Position numbers and translations under genes: made by a program
Notes under the pieces: generated by a model
The model's input: only the letters and a program-made list of their open reading frames with translations
Told to the model about the DNA's origin: nothing
Databases searched by the model: none
Assembly (NCBI RefSeq): GCF_032884065.1
Contig: NC_088863.1
Coordinates: forward strand, 46,211,797-46,275,796
Direction: 5' to 3'
DNA: 64,000 bases
DNA from: Artemia franciscana
Taxonomy: Eukaryota > Arthropoda > Branchiopoda > Anostraca > Artemiidae
In this document: positions 20,241 to 30,870 of the stretch, piece after piece
How the letters are laid out: each line of letters opens with the position of its first letter
How positions within the stretch are numbered: the stretch's first letter is position 1

Positions 20241-21778
20241 GTTTTAAAACTTTCAAAAGTGGAAATGAATACACCCTCAATATCTGCAAATAGGATAGAA
20301 ATAGAATCATCAAAGAATAATAAGATAGATATACAGCAAAAATAATTTCCTAAAAGAAAATAAGACTTAGTGCTTTTTCTAATGATATTTGTATTATAAA
20401 TAGATAGGTCAAATTGGTTGTCATTTGGTCATGTAATTCGGCAGAGGGGGATCTGCTCCAGGAATAATTTGATTGTTTTAATTTTTATTTCCAGTATTTA
20501 AATTGAAACTCTGATTCTCTTATTTGTCATTGAAATGCGTAATAAGCACTGATAATATCCTATTGCTTATGTTCTGGATTCATATATTAACCCATAAATG
20601 TAGTACTGTCTCTATGTACAATACCTTGCTGACTTTTTGCTATTTTTGCTTTTTTTTTAATATCTCTTTTAACCAGCTACAAAAAAAAAGAATTGACCTA
20701 AATTTACTAAGCATTATGACTAAAATTAGTTGCATTTCTCACAACACCAGTGCTACTTGTGTGACATTTATCTCTGCATCATCAATCTGCATGAAATGTC
20801 TGCCAAGAATAATATAAAGTGAATTTAAACAAAACATGTATATTTTTCTTATAATTTAGAAATTTTGTGTGCACATATAAGTGGTACTAATTTTGTGTGC
20901 ACATATATGTGGTATGGTGGTACCAACTCATTTTCTTGTTCTGTTTTTATCATGCAATACTAGGAGACATAGCTTTGCTTGTGAAGGAAATTACAGACAT
21001 AAAACAGTATCCAGTGTAACCCTCCCCTCCAGAAATCTATACCCTTCAGAAAAGATACAAAGGGGGAGGTAACTTTCAAACTCGCGTAGCCAATTTTCCC
21101 TTCCAATGTGTCTCCCTGACAATTTTTAATTAACATAAGGTTTCTGCCAAAATGATGCCAAGAATTATTCAGATTTTCTAGATATTCTTTTCCAAACAAT
21201 GCCTCATGGATAAGTTAATAATTCTAACTATATTTTTTGAATACTTTCAAATTTGAAGTACAAATCCCTATTCAAATGTGGGTAATATGTCATGATATAA
21301 TGTTACACAGTATGTGGTAATACTTTCACATATCCTATACATTTACTTAGACAGCAGTATTGTGCTGCCTATGATTTTGTTTCAGCTTTATGTGGCCTGC
21401 TGTAAACAATGCTATTTGTTAATATAAATTGGTGAACCCACAACCAAATCAATTTAATAAAAATTCTAAACCCACATTAAATAATCAAATATACCAGTAC
21501 TGGTCCTTGGCTTTTACTAAATTTGTTAGCAATGAGCTGCTGCAGACAACAGTAGTAAAGTGGAAATAAGCTTTCAGGGTGGTAAAGGTAAATGTCATAT
21601 ACACTTCTATTTTGTTTTATAGACAGATTCACCACTAATGCTGCAGTACATATTCCCCTTCCCCCAACCCCCACACCCAACACAGGATTGCACCATTCAT
21701 TTGCTTGTAATTTCGAATAGACTCTGTAAGATTTAATTTGTTTGTACAAAACTTTTAATATACATGATTTATTAAATT
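20241..21778. other. Unassigned non-coding stretch
   Basis: AT-rich and stop-dense. A small direct duplication of TTTTGTGTGCACATATA occurs at 20865-20910. No gene or element recognised. Confidence 0.4.
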
Positions 21779-22203
21779 ATTATTTATTAAGGGAGTTGGC
21801 TGTTATGACGTCATCTTCATCAATGCCAAAATCGACTCATTTTTCCACCTTGCCTGTCATCCTTTTGATTCGGTTGTACCACTGGCTTGTTTCGGACTCA
21901 AACACATGATTAACTTCACATTCTATATATTTGTTCGCATTTTTTTGAGTGACTTTTGTTAGTTTGTTTTTCAACATGTTGGCTTGTTTGGTATTACCAT
22001 GCCCAAAAAGCCATCTCTTTTCCATCACTATTTTCTTAACTAATTGTGTAATATATGGTCGATCTGAAGAGAAACGTTTTGTTGAATTCTCAGAAAAACA
22101 GGCCTTAAAATTTTGAAGCAAAGTTTCTTGGAAAGTAGTAGCTTTTTCATTACTATTTTTAGCATCTTGAAATTTTTCCCATTGGAAAAGGCAATTACAG
22201 ATA
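21779..22203 (-). mobile_element. LINE X internal fragment (copy 1)
   Basis: Minus-strand protein segment (22121-21837) with S-S-D-R-P-Y-I-T-Q, K-R-W-L-F-G-H-G-N and Q-W-Y-N-R-I-K-R-M-T-G-K. It is the linker between endonuclease and RT of a LINE family, here called X, whose second copy lies at 25680-26100 on the plus strand. The two are colinear and close to identical over about 410 bases. This copy stops abruptly after CTCCCTTAATAAA and on the other side joins LINE Y. Confidence 0.75.
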
Positions 22204-22275
22204 CTGTTCCAAGTACAAAACCCTGTGAAACTGTATCACAGCTTTTTTCTTCAGATCTCATAGTATCAGTTTGAA

Positions 22276-22380
22276 CATATTGTACTCTACAAGAAAAAGA
22301 AGAATATTAAAATGAAATGACTAGATTGGACATATTGTATTCTACAAGAGAAAGAAGTACATTAAAATGAAATGACTGGA
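22276..22380. repeat. Imperfect 55-bp tandem duplication in LINE Y
   Basis: ACATATTGTA-TCTACAAGA, AAGAAG and ATTAAAATGAAATGACT occur twice with a period of about 55 bases and a few differences. It lies between motif A and motif B of LINE Y. Confidence 0.8.
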
Positions 22381-23265
22381 CCCTTAATTCCATAAGCTTC
22401 ACCCTTAATTAACATAATATCATGACGAACCATATCAAAAGGCTTTGCATTATCTAGAAACACAGTTGCCACTTTACATCCTTTATCTAACACCATAGTA
22501 ATAATACTAGTCAAATATATATTTTCTTGGTCAACTTTATGCTCTTAATAGAATCCAAATTGTGAAGGAGTAGATATTCTCTGGTCTTCCAGGTTGTGAT
22601 ATATTCTCACCTAGAATATTCTTCCAGTATCCTAGACATACTGGGTAAAATCAAAATTGGTTTATAATTTTCAGTATCACCTGAACTTCCTCCTTTATAT
22701 ACTAACTTTGCTGAATAAATTTTGCTGATTTAAATAACTCGGAAACACCCCTGTTTTTAGACACTTGTTAATTAATGAAACAAAAATTGGTGCAATCACT
22801 TCCCGACTTTTTTTTTAGTGTTCTAATTGAAAGAATATCAGAGCCAGCAGCCAAACTTTTCATACCATCCACAATAGGTTGACCTTCAGATTCTTCAACT
22901 AGCAATGGATTTAAATAAATTTCCAACCCCATAGGAAGGTCATATTTGGAAAGCCTGGTTTGCTTATTATTAACTTTGTCCAACTGTTCTAGCAAATTCT
23001 TTACAAATTTCCTCTTGATTAGTAAGATTGGTTCCACCTTTATGGAATGTTTTCTCAGGGAATCCTCTAGATGGTTGCCCTAAGGTGTTTCTAATCACAC
23101 TTAAGACCACACGGCTATACATGACATAAGAAACCAAGAGATGAAAGGATTCAGTAAATGAGAAATACAATCAAATAGGTGAGAAAACGAAGATTTTGTC
23201 AGCCAGTGGTAAAAGACAAAGAACAAGCTAATATTTTGACAAGAACCTCCGCCAAGCGAATGTCC

Positions 23266-23350
23266 TATTCAGTAGCTATTCTGCTCAGTGCTCATAAAAA
23301 AATTAAGCCTTTCAGAGTAAACCTAACAAGAGCAGAATAGGTACTGAATA
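23266..23350. repeat. Inverted repeat, possible small MITE
   Basis: The 21 bases at 23266-23286 (TATTCAGTAGCTATT and six more) pair with 23330-23350 with one mismatch, with 43 bases between. It sits in the decayed LINE Y where continuous coding would be expected, so it may be a small foldback insertion. Confidence 0.5.
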
Positions 23351-24350
23351 AAAAAACCAGCCAGAAATAAATGAAAGAAAATTCACTAATTGGATTCAAA
23401 AAGTATTCTTTGCCTTGCAATAGATTTTGCCTTTCTGGAACTTTGATTTTCATTCGATATGCAGAGAGATTTCTTTGGCTTTGTCTTATAAGATATAACA
23501 GTGTTGCTGTCTCGGATTTTTGGGAAAACTTAAACTTGCCCCATTGCTATTCTTCTGATCCCTGTAAAACTTCACTCCAGCTCACCATTTAAAGTTCCCT
23601 CCTGATAGATTTGTCATCTGTGAAAACTTTTTAACAATCTATTAGTTACAGTCTCAAGATGGAGCTTTATTTCATTAGCTATGTGGTTGCTCTTACCAAT
23701 ACTTTCCAAAAAGTCCTGTCTATTAAGGAAAACAAGGATTAATGGGGTTGAATTTTGAAAGATTCTATATCTAGCGGGTTTATCAACAATTCATGTAGGG
23801 AGTTTGTTTACACAATTAAGGAATTGTTGTTGTGTCACAGTATCTTCATGTTAGCCAAATCGTTCTTTCCATGATATTTATTGGAAATTCAAGCTGCCAG
23901 CTATGATCAGACCATATTTATCTGATGCACTGATTTTTTGAAAATAAACTATTATAGCTTGTTCTTTATCAATCTTCAATGGAGCAGAAGAGCTTCTATA
24001 AACACAATGATTCTTGTAATACTAGGATCAAGTTAAACCATTAGAGCAAAGAAGACCAACTTGACATCATCACTGTTAGGGGATTATCCACCATTCTAAT
24101 ATAATATCCTGAACTAACTATTACCAGTAAACTCCTCCCTTTAATTACTTGAACTCAAGTTGGATATTATCTGATTTTCCTGAATAGAGCTACAACTATC
24201 CTTTAATCTTTTAGACTGTTCTTGGAACTAACCTCTGTTAACACAACCAAGTCAAATCCCTTGTTTGTTACAGGACTGTTTACTTACTGAATATTATTGT
24301 TCAACTGCTTAGCAGTAGCTACTAGTAATAAGAACTCTGTAGGTTTTTGT

Positions 24351-25679
24351 TTATCTTGACAAATTAGGCATGCTATATAAACTGCACAAAGAAGATTGAG
24401 TGTTGCTTAAGATTATTCCTTTGGCTCCAGGTTTTTTTGGACGATTTTTCTACCTCCCGTGATGACAAGATCGTTTTTCCCTTTGAGACCTGGTCCTGCA
24501 TCTTTGAAACTAGAGCTTTATGGTTTTCTCTGTCCTCTTTTGAGGGGTATTTACAGAACTGTACTGTCACTTTCACAGCACACCTAATAAATGACCATTT
24601 GGCTATTTTCGTTCAATAGAAGGGGGATGGAATTTGAAAAGGTCTGGTACAATTGATGCTAGTCCTGATGAAATACTTGCTTGAACTCTTTAGTCTAAGT
24701 TGTCGGGCATTAAAACTTGGTTAGAATCAACTAGTTCTTCAAGAGGAAGGATTTGATAAAAAATAAAACAGCCTTACATTGCTGATTACGGCGGTACAAA
24801 AAATTTTTGGCCACCAAAACCTATTACATTGTTTTTGCTTTGTTAGTGGTCTGTTGTTTCTCATAGATTTGCCTAGTCTTTTATTAACTTGTTCAGTGAG
24901 AAACTGCTGCTTTGTGCCTATAACATCCTGACTCCATCCTTTGTTTGCTCGTCAGCATATATTTTGCTTAAATTGTCCTCAATTAAGTCTACTCTTTGTA
25001 CCAGACCTGCAACAAGCAACTCCATATCCTTTTTAGTGCTTTCATAGATTTATTCACAGTTCTACTGACAATATTAATGATGCCCTCTTTTTTTTACCCT
25101 ATCAGACCTGTGAGCGGCTTTCACGATATAGGACAAGCCGATGAAGCTTTTTTTCCATTTCTTAGATTATTGAAAGGTTGTAGTTAGCTTTCAGCATATC
25201 TGCACATGATATAAAACCATTTGATCCAGTTGTCGCAGTTCATTGCAGATGTATCTTCCATTTATTTAGTTTTAAAACATTGCAGTGAGTTGTTTTCATT
25301 TTGTTATTCTTTCAATTGACGTTATTCAGCTCTTTTCGCTACTATAGTGGCAACAACGTTTATACTGTGAATATTTTACCAGTAACACTGTCTTTCAGTA
25401 GTGAGAGTTGGAATATCTATCAGTAGAATAAAAGCACATCTGATAATAATAAATCTGAGCACAATTTTCAATGATTCATTTTGGTGGAAAATTTGGCTAT
25501 ATTTTCTTCAGGAACCACACAATTTCACAACAATAACTTAGTCAAGATTTGTTTGTTTTTACCATATCGCACTAGTATCATCTACTGATTATAGTTGTCA
25601 CTATAAAATATGTAGCAAATGAAGAACATAAGATTAGTTTCAGAGCAGCTTCTAGCTAAAACAGGGGTGGATTGAGCAT
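24351..25679. other. Unassigned stretch, possible LINE Y ORF1 remains
   Basis: The minus-strand 67-residue ORF 24576-24373 (V-K-V-T-V-Q-F-C-K-Y, then E-K-S-S-K-K-T-W) lies where ORF1 of LINE Y would end and is charged like an ORF1 C-terminus, but no diagnostic motif is visible. The remainder shows nothing recognisable. Confidence 0.25.
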
Positions 25680-25757
25680 CTGTAATGTCTTTTCCAATGG
25701 GAAAATTTTCAAGATGCTAAAAATAGTAATGAAAAAGCTACTATTTTCCAAGAAACT

Positions 25758-26194
25758 TTGCTTCAAAATTTTAAGGCCTGTTTTTCTGAGAATTCATCAA
25801 AATGTTTCTCTTCAGATCGACCATATATAACACAAGAAGTTAAGAAAATGGTAATGGAAAAGAGATGGCTTTTTGGGCATGGTAATAGCCAACAATCCAA
25901 GAGGTTGAAAAACAAACTAACAAAAGTCACTCAAAAACACGCGAACAAATATGTAGAACGTGAAGTTAATCATGTGTTTGAGTCCAAAACAAGCCAGTGG
26001 TACTACCGAATCAAAAGATGACAGGCAAGGTGGAAAAAGGAGTCGATTTTGGCATTGATGAAGATGACGTCGTAACAGCCAACTCCCTTAATAAACATCT
26101 GGTTAACATTGTTCAATCCCTCCCGTCTTTGCTGAGCAAGGAAGTACTCACTCCTCCTCCTGAGTCCTTCGATTTCCCTGTAATATCAGAGTCC
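25758..26194 (+). pseudogene. LINE X endonuclease-RT linker segment
   Basis: Two overlapping open segments (25758-26021 and 25997-26194) in different frames encode S-S-D-R-P-Y-I-T-Q-E-V-K-K, K-R-W-L-F-G-H-G-N, W-Y-Y-R-I-K-R, then M-T-G-K and A-N-S-L-N-K-H-L-V-N-I-V-Q-S-L-P. A single frameshift separates them. The segment reads straight into the RT once the 2.2-kb insertion is ignored. Confidence 0.75.
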
Positions 26195-28437
26195 CAGGTG
26201 TTTTTATGGCACTTGGTATTAACCAAGTGACATATAACGATCGCAAATTCTGTTGGTCTGTCTGTCCTGGTTTTGCATGTTTAGACACTTCCAGATAAGC
26301 TAGGACGATGAAATTTGGCAGGCGTATCAGGGACCGGACCAGATTAAATGGAAATAGTCGTTTCCCCGGTTTGACCATCTGGGGTGAGTGGGGGGCCAGT
26401 TAATTCCAAAAAAATCAAATAGTTCAACTTACGAACGGGTGATCATATCTTAATGAAATTTAATGTTTGGAAAGATATCGTGTCTCAGAGCTCTTATTTT
26501 AAATCCCGACCGGATCAGGTGACATTGGGGGGAATTGGGGTGGGGAAACCTAAAATCTTGGAAAATGCTTAGAGTGGAGGTATCAGGATGAAACTTGGTG
26601 GGAAAAATAAGCACAAGTCCTTGATACGTGTTTGACATAAGCGGAACGGATCCGCTCTCTTTGGGGGAGCTGGTGGTGGGGGTTTAATTCTGAAAAATAG
26701 AAAGGAGTGATTGGATCTTTTTGAAATTTGATGTTTCGAAGAACATCGTGCCTCAGAGCTCTTATTTTAAATCGCGACCAGATCCAGTGACATCGGGGGG
26801 TGTGGGGGGGGACCTAGAATTTTGAAAACGCTAAGGTGGAGGGATCGGGATGAAATTTAGTGGGAAAAATAATCGCAAGTCCTAGGTACGTGATTAATCT
26901 AACAGGAACGGATCCGCTCTCTTCGGGGAGTTGGGGGGGGGGGGTTAATTCCGAAAAATTAGAGAAAATGAGGTATTTTTAACTTACGAAGGAGTGACCG
27001 GATCTTAATTAAATTTGATATTTGGAAGGATATCGTGTCTCAGAGCTCTTATTATAAATCCCGACTGGATCTGGTGACATTGGGGGGAGTTGGGGGGATC
27101 TAAAATCTTGGAAAACGCTTAGAGTGGAGGGATTGGGATGAAACTTGGTGGGAAGAATAATCACAAGTCTTAGATACGTGATTGACATAACCGGAACGGT
27201 TCCGCTCTCTGTGGGGGAGTTGGGGGGGGAGGTTAATTCTAAAAAATATAAAATGAGATATTTTTAACTTACGAAGAAGTGATCGGAACTTATTGAAATT
27301 CAGATTTAGAAGGACCTCGTAACTCAGACCTCTTATTTTAAATCCCGACCGGATGCAGAGTCATATTTGGGGGGGGGGACCTGAAATCTTGGAAAACGTT
27401 TAAAGCGGAGAGATCAGGATGAAACTTTGTGGGAAGAATAAGCACAAATCCAAGATAAATGACTGACATAACCGGACCGGATCCGCTCTCTTTGGTGGAG
27501 TTGGGGGGGGGGGAGTAATTCGGAAAAACTTACGAACGGGTGATCAGCTCTGAATGAAATTTGATATTCAGAAGTATCTTGTGATTTAAAATTCTCATTT
27601 TAGAATCCCGACCAGATCCAGTGACATTGGGGGAAGTTTGAGGGGAAACCGGAAATCTCGGAAACCAGAAATCTTGGAAAACGCTTACAGTGGAGAGATC
27701 GGGATGAAACTTGTTGGGAAGAATAGGCACAAGTTATAGATACGTGATTGACATAATTTACGGATCCGTTCTCTTTGGGGGAGCTGGGGGTTGTTAATTT
27801 GGAAAATTTAGAAAAATTGAGGTATTTTTAACTTAAGCACGGATGACCGAATCTTAATGAAATTAATGAAATTGGATATTTAGAAGGAACTCATGTCTCA
27901 GAGCTCTTATTTCAAATCCCGACCAGATCTGTTGACATTGGGGGGAGTTGGAGGGGGAAAACTGAAATATTGGAAAACACTTATAAATGTCGTATATTCT
28001 TGATTGACGTAACTGGACTGGATCCGCTCTCTTTACGGGAGTAAGGGGGTGGGGTTCAGTGCTTTGGCGAGTTTGGTGCTTTCGGACGTGCTAGGACGAT
28101 GAAAATTGGTACGTGTGTCAGGGAACTGCAAAATTTGACTTGATAAAGTCGTTTTCACCGATTCGACAATTTGGGGGGGGGCTGAAGGGAGAGGAAAAAT
28201 TAGAAAAATTGAGGTATTTTTAACTTACGATTGGGTGATCAGATCTTAATGAATTTTGATATTTAGAAGGACCTCGTGACTCAGAGCTCTTATTTTAAAT
28301 CCCGACCGGCATTAAGCCTCTTAGTTTTCCTTTTAAAGCAACCTATTGATTCTTAGACTTTTGCTAGAGCTCATACCATGTGAGCTCTTGGCTCTTCTGA
28401 CCTCGTCATAAGTGTCATATGAGATCTTAGCTCTTGT
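26195..28437 (+). mobile_element. Non-coding 2.2-kb tandem-module element, copy 1
   Basis: Begins TTTTTATGGCACTTGGTATT with a perfect palindrome (CACTTGGT / ACCAAGTG) and ends AGCTCTTGTT. Inside are seven degenerate modules of about 260-390 bases, each with AGAGCTCTTATTTTAAAT, CCCGACCGGAT, GACATTGGGGGG, GATGAAACTTGGTGGGA, GGATCCGCTCTCTTTGG and ATTTTTAACTTACGA. The module anchors lie near 26491, 26760, 27045, 27330, 27593, 27905 and 28290. It has no credible ORF. It interrupts LINE X and is flanked by up to four matching bases (GTTT). A second full copy lies at 51193-53376. It is probably a non-autonomous DNA transposon of unknown superfamily. Confidence 0.8.
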
Positions 28438-29857
28438 TTAAATTAAAAAGGCTTAAAAGAACAAGCATTACCCCTGTAGATGTTCCCGTCGATCTCATCA
28501 AAGCATTTTCAGATTATCTTAGTGGCCTTCTAATACTCCTTTTTAATCAGGTGACAAATTCAGGTGAGTATCCATCAATTTGGAAAAATTGGTTGTTTGG
28601 TACACCAATACCAAAAAAAGATGCGCCCAATAATTTTTTGGGTGTCTGACCGATCACTAACACACCCATTTTGGGAAAACTGTATGAGAGTTTTGTTGCA
28701 GCATGGCTGAAAGACCATATTTTTGGAGAAAATTTATCCGAGACAGTTTGGAAATATACCGAACACGTCTGCATCTCAATGCTTAGTAAGTATAATTGAC
28801 AGTTGTACAAAAACTCGATGAACCAAATTCTTGGATTAATCTTATTGCAATAGATCTAAGAAAAGCTTTTGATTTAATTTGCCACAATATTCTCGTGAAA
28901 AACTTCTTGAACTTGGTGTACACTCATTCCTTGTGCGTTTAATTGTTAGTTTTCTTTCTGGTAGATGTCAACGGACAAAATATAAGTCCGCCTACTTCGA
29001 CCCACTCCCCTTTTTTTGTGGAGTTCCAAAAGTTACCCTCTTGGGACCATTTTTGTTTCTTGTCATGATAAATGACTTGGCAACAACACTGGATGACCGC
29101 TGGAAGTATGTCGACGATCTTTCACTCATTGAATGTTGTTGAAAAAACCTCCCAAGCAGAGAAGGTTCACTAATGAATGATATATGTCAAGAGGCAAAGG
29201 TGGACAAAATGAATGTCAACTTTGAAAAATCCGTAATTTTAACCATTTCTTTTTTAAAACCTACGACAGATTTTAACCCACTTATTCCCAGCGCCATTCG
29301 CGTGACTGGAATTAAACTACTTGGTGTTCATATCACTTGGAATCTAAAGTGGAACAAACATGTTGATGGCATGTTAAAAAAAAGCTAATTTGGCCATCAG
29401 GTCTCTGAAGCTGTTGGCTCGCCATGGAATCCCTGCAACACACCTCCTACGCATCTATTTCTCCATTATTCGTTCCACACTTGAGTACTGTTGCCCTTTA
29501 TGGCATTTCGGGCTGACTAGGGAACAGTCAGACCAGGTTGAGAGGGTGCAATACCGTGCCCTCCTAGTAATCTCAAAAGCCCCAAAATTACCGTACATAT
29601 CCCTTAATCAGTTTCAACTTCAAACCCTTCACTCCCGTCGTTTTAAACTCGCCCTATCATTTGGTAATGAAATCCTGTCCTTCCCCATACACCGAAATAT
29701 CCTCCCGCCCCAACATCAACCGGCACGGGTAAGGCCAATCACGGCCTTTGCAGAGCCATTACCGAAACTTCAACCTGTGACTGTGTCACATGCTCGTTAT
29801 GAGCTTAGTTTGGTGTCCTCGTTTGTTAAGTTGTTTAATGCTGGGTCGACTTTTTAA
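28438..29857 (+). pseudogene. LINE X reverse transcriptase
   Basis: Open segments 28438-28649, 28879-29142, 29173-29388 and 29390-29857 cover the RT from fingers to the C-terminal domain. The last segment (155 residues) contains L-L-R-I-Y-F-S-I-I-R-S-T-L-E-Y-C-C-P-L-W-H and E-R-V-Q-Y-R-A-L, motifs shared with many invertebrate LINEs. One TAA plus a short A run at 29380-29388 splits the final two segments. Motif B has Lys-Val in place of Gln-Gly, so the enzyme would be inactive even if the frame were open. Confidence 0.8.
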
Positions 29858-29860
29858 TCC

Positions 29861-30870
29861 GAATCATTGTTGTTAATTGTATATATTATAATTGTATGTA
29901 TGTTGATTTTGACTTGTCGACTGATTTTCGTGTGTATGTGACAACAAAAACTAATAATCGGCACTGTCTGTCGCATGCTTTTTATTAAAGTGAATTCGAA
30001 TTTCAATGTGGTGCCCAGTGAGTTCTGCTTACTTTCGCATGATCAGCAACTTCCTATGGGTAAAATTAAGGCATGCAGGATTAAAAAAAGTAAGTGCCTG
30101 CCAATTGTGGACTGCCTACCTCAAAAAATCTTTTGAAGTTTGCAAGTAAGGAAGAGGCGGGGCTATGTGCTTTAATATACACTACAAGCTTTAATTTAGG
30201 CTTAAGATTCACCCCCACAAGTTCAATTCATTCAGATCATCACCTTTACAAAGATATAAAAAAGAACTTGAGTTTACCTCAGATAGAACTAATCAATAAT
30301 CTGGTTGTATGCCATCCAAAGATTTACACCCCCATCCCTCAGTATCAGACCATTTTGCATATTTGTATATACATAATCTGAAGCAAAATATGACAAACCC
30401 TTTATTTTGCTTTCCTTGTGACACACCAGTCTATAGATCTGTCTGAAACAAAGTAGGCACTCATAATGCTTTCCCATGCCTTCAAACATGTTACTGAGGG
30501 ATTACTTTCATATTTTTTTTTTTTTATTGCTTTCTTATTGCTTCCAACAGATTTCTTAACGATTATTCATCCAAAGAAAAGGTTGTCCACAAGCATATTC
30601 TTGAGGATTTTTTTTTCTTCTTTTGTTATAGTCTGTCAAGGCAAAGAGGAACATAGCTTACTTCAAGTGCCCTAGAGAGGAAATAATTAGAAACGAATGC
30701 TAAATTGTTTCTATTTGGACCCATCTCACCCATCTGGAACTGTTTTCTAAAGAGGGCTATGCTAGTAAAATCATATGTTGACTCCTTCAATTGAAATTTC
30801 AATAGAAATCTAAAACCTATTAGTCAAATTGAGCTGAAAAAATGTTGGACAAAATGGGTCAGTCATGAAA
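29861..30870. other. LINE X tail and unassigned sequence
   Basis: The first 140 bases are probably the LINE X 3' untranslated tail (ending near ATTAAAGTGAATTCG). The rest has no recognisable feature; a 95-residue plus-strand ORF at 30094-30381 shows no family motif. Confidence 0.4.

Larger units (their letters stand above)
22203..24350 (-). mobile_element. LINE Y: decayed endonuclease-RT LINE
   Basis: On the minus strand, broken frames give in order: V-L-T-E-V-S-S-K-N-S (about 24230), a damaged GDFN region with I-S-W-K-E-R (about 23880), V-F-L-N-R-Q-D-F-L-E-S-I-G-K-S (about 23700), the linker with L-A-A-G-S-D-I-L-S (23037-22768), L-I-N-K-C-L-K-T-G-V-F-P-S-Y-L (about 22750), motif A F-L-D-N-A-K-P-F-D-M-V-R-H-D (about 22440) and S-Q-G-F-V-L-G (about 22220). 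This is the CR1/Jockey-like endonuclease-RT order. It ends within RT motif B, where LINE X sequence begins. Many stops; inactive. Confidence 0.75.
25680..29860 (+). mobile_element. LINE X (copy 2), interrupted by a 2.2-kb element
   Basis: Linker part at 25680-26194 and RT part at 28438-29857, separated by an insertion. Removing the insertion restores the reading frame across the junction (Q-V-F-K-L-K-R-L-K-R). RT pieces: V-P-V-D-L-I-K-A-F, T-P-I-P-K-K, I-A-I-D-L-R-K-A-F-D-L-I (motif A, about 28850), C-G-V-P-K-V-T-L-L-G-P (motif B), K-Y-V-D-D-L-S-L-I-E (YVDD, about 29105) and a long C-terminal segment (29390-29857). Stops and frameshifts lie between them. The YVDD box and L-L-G-V-H-I-T motif suggest a family distinct from LINEs 1, 2 and Y. 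The 3' end is probably near 29990. Confidence 0.85.

Noticed and set aside
27530..27730. Minus-strand ORFs with F-x-x-K-F-H-P-D-x-S-T-L-S in the modular elements
   Set aside because: They recur only because the modules repeat. Stops and frames differ between modules, and poly-G tracts would make length changes common, so coding is unlikely.
26195..28437. Regularly spaced repeats that could suggest a CRISPR-like array
   Set aside because: Modules are 260-390 bases, degenerate and in a eukaryotic intron-rich context; there are no short identical repeats with unique spacers.
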